From CAZFAT01 sp964517075 (GTDB lineage Bacteria; Acidobacteriota; Vicinamibacteria; Vicinamibacterales; SCN-69-37): 5,097 bases of DNA. The DNA lies in contig CAZFAT010000113.1 in NCBI GenBank assembly GCA_964517075.1, forward strand, positions 1 through 5,097, written 5' to 3'. Shown here piece after piece: positions 4,011 to 5,097 of this stretch (positions are counted from its first letter, which is position 1; every line of letters begins with the position of its first letter). A model generated the notes under the pieces. It did no database searches, was not told the DNA's origin, and worked only from the letters and a program-made list of their open reading frames with translations. A program made the translations under genes and the position numbers.

Positions 4011-5097
4011 TCACACCAGATGGAAACGTTCCGAGCGCACACGTGCGGTCGGAACGCCCAGGCGCCTGAGGCCGAGTCGCACGCCGTGGATCATGCCGGG
4101 AGGTCCACAGACGAGATACTCGTGCCGGGCCGGTTCGCCACCGAGATATCGCCTGAGAAGGTCGTCCGTCACTCGACCGCGCTCACCCTGCCAGCCGGGA
4201 TCGGGTTGCTCGAACACCACCACGACCTCGAGACGAAGCGCGCGATCGAGTGCGGCGATCTCGGCGGCGAAGGCGATGCGCCCCGGAGCCGCAGCCCCAT
4301 AGATGAGCGTCACCCGCCGCCGATCGCCCCCTATCGCCATCGTCTGCAGGATGGCACGCATGGGGGCGATGCCGATGCCGCCCGCTATCAGCACGAGCCG
4401 CGCCTCCGGCGGGGACGGCCGCACCGTGAGCGCACCGTAGGGCCCGTCCACCCACACGCGATCGCCTTGAGCAAGTGCGGGCACGACTCGCCCCGACCAG
4501 TCGCCCAGCGCCTTGACGGCGAACTCGATCGCGTCGCCAGGGGCGCGCACCGCGGTCGAGGCGATCGACAGCGGGTGCTGCTCCGCGCTGAAGGCGCTGC
4601 GTCCTGTGATCAACCAGGCAAACTGCCCGGCCTCGAACGCGAACCCGGCGTGTCCGATCGGCCGCAGGCGGAGCAGCCTCGTCGAAGCGCCGGCGTCCAG
4701 GTTGGCCGCCACCTCCCACGGACGGCTCGCCAGCCGCCACGGCCGGAGGATCCATCGGTAGGCGAGCAACCCGGCCGCCAGGGTGGCGTAGCCCACGAGC
4801 GTCCACCGCATCGCGCCGGCCGACGAGTAACCCCCAACCTCCAGCACATGCGCCACGGCCCCCACCACGATCAGCCCCGCGCCGGCCACGTGCAGGAGGC
4901 GCCAGCGCTCGTACGAGATACCGAGGCGACGCCGGACGATGGACACGCCGACCACCACGACGATGGCCCAGAAGGCCGAGGCACCCCAGCGAATGGCCGC
5001 GGGTCCGACAAACGGGTTGAGCCAGCGCCACGGGTCGCGGCCGAGCAATCCGGCGTGGACGACGACGGACAGCAACACCATCGCGCCCGCGCCGCGG
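4011..5097 (-). CDS. Ferric-reductase-like membrane flavocytochrome with FNR domain (N-terminus off window)
   Basis: This is a membrane oxidoreductase of the ferric reductase/NADPH oxidase type, and the frame is still open at the right edge. Numbering from the in-frame ATG at 5081 (not the true start), residues 1-111 hold about four membrane helices with haem-ligand candidates His9, His64 and His78. The His64-His78 spacing of 14 within one helix (WRLLH to VAHVL) is typical of bis-His haem b sites. The first helix, and perhaps 60-80 residues, should lie outside the window. Residues 120-222 form the FAD-binding barrel with HPLSIAS (169-175), the HPF(T/S)-type flavin motif, and GPYG (213-216). 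Residues 226-356 form the NAD(P)-binding lobe with GGIGIAP (234-240), CGPPGM (325-330) and a C-terminal SERF. The expected route is NAD(P)H to FAD in the cytosol, then through haem b to the periplasmic side. The next gene, one base downstream, is a periplasmic cytochrome c, which suggests the physiological partner. The true electron acceptor, whether Fe(III), oxygen or a cytochrome, cannot be read from sequence. Confidence 0.93.
   Translation of the reverse strand, partial: RGAGAMVLLSVVVHAGLLGRDPWRWLNPFVGPAAIRWGASAFWAIVVVVGVSIVRRRLGISYERWRLLHVAGAGLIVVGAVAHVLEVGGYSSAGAMRWTLVGYATLAAGLLAYRWILRPWRLASRPWEVAANLDAGASTRLLRLRPIGHAGFAFEAGQFAWLITGRSAFSAEQHPLSIASTAVRAPGDAIEFAVKALGDWSGRVVPALAQGDRVWVDGPYGALTVRPSPPEARLVLIAGGIGIAPMRAILQTMAIGGDRRRVTLIYGAAAPGRIAFAAEIAALDRALRLEVVVVFEQPDPGWQGERGRVTDDLLRRYLGGEPARHEYLVCGPPGMIHGVRLGLRRLGVPTARVRSERFHLV

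Noticed and set aside
4010..4042. A GTG start for the cytochrome c, inside the end of the reductase gene.
   Set aside because: The ATG at 4009 directly precedes the anchor helix and fits one-base coupling to the upstream stop. The longer form adds polar residues without purpose.
4183..5031. A second long minus-strand frame inside the flavocytochrome gene.
   Set aside because: Its translation is arginine-rich and without motifs, whereas the overlapping frame carries all the FAD, NAD and haem motifs.

Overview
The window is GC-rich (visibly well over 60 %) and dense with bacterial genes. Exported proteins, an apparent outer-membrane barrel protein and an NADH-sensitive-type (type II) citrate synthase point to a Gram-negative host. 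The style of the genes (a Fes-like exported esterase ending in a GAHSDAHGG-type motif, high GC, type II GltA) suggests a soil-type Acidobacteriota, perhaps Vicinamibacteria. That placement is inference; there is no rRNA or marker gene here to settle it.

Layout. Positions 1-84 (minus) hold the first 28 codons of an unrecognised protein that runs off the left edge. Positions 99-190 (plus) look like a decayed slyX gene, with a SlyX-like N-terminus, most of the body missing, a PPH-type end and a hairpin just after the stop. An exported Fes-family esterase follows at 264-1277 (plus). It meets citrate synthase gltA (1284-2585, minus) tail to tail with only 6 bp between the stop codons. A 282-bp divergent spacer separates gltA from a small exported, probably outer-membrane barrel protein (2868-3593, plus). 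Both of these genes have clear Shine-Dalgarno sites. A 57-bp AT-rich block of degenerate 7-bp tandem repeats fills the convergent gap after it. The right end is a minus-strand pair: a ferric-reductase-like membrane flavocytochrome (4011 to the right edge, N-terminus missing), followed after one base by a membrane-anchored monohaem cytochrome c (3653-4009).

Function. The flavocytochrome and cytochrome c probably form one electron-transfer module, moving electrons from cytosolic NAD(P)H through FAD and haem b across the membrane to a c-type haem in the periplasm. GltA starts the TCA cycle. The esterase and the barrel protein are separate single genes of the cell envelope or periplasm with unknown substrates.

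No phage, insertion sequence, CRISPR array, tRNA or rRNA was seen. I did not find a clearly new multi-gene system. The most unusual items are the heptad repeat block, the probable slyX remnant and the reductase-cytochrome pair.
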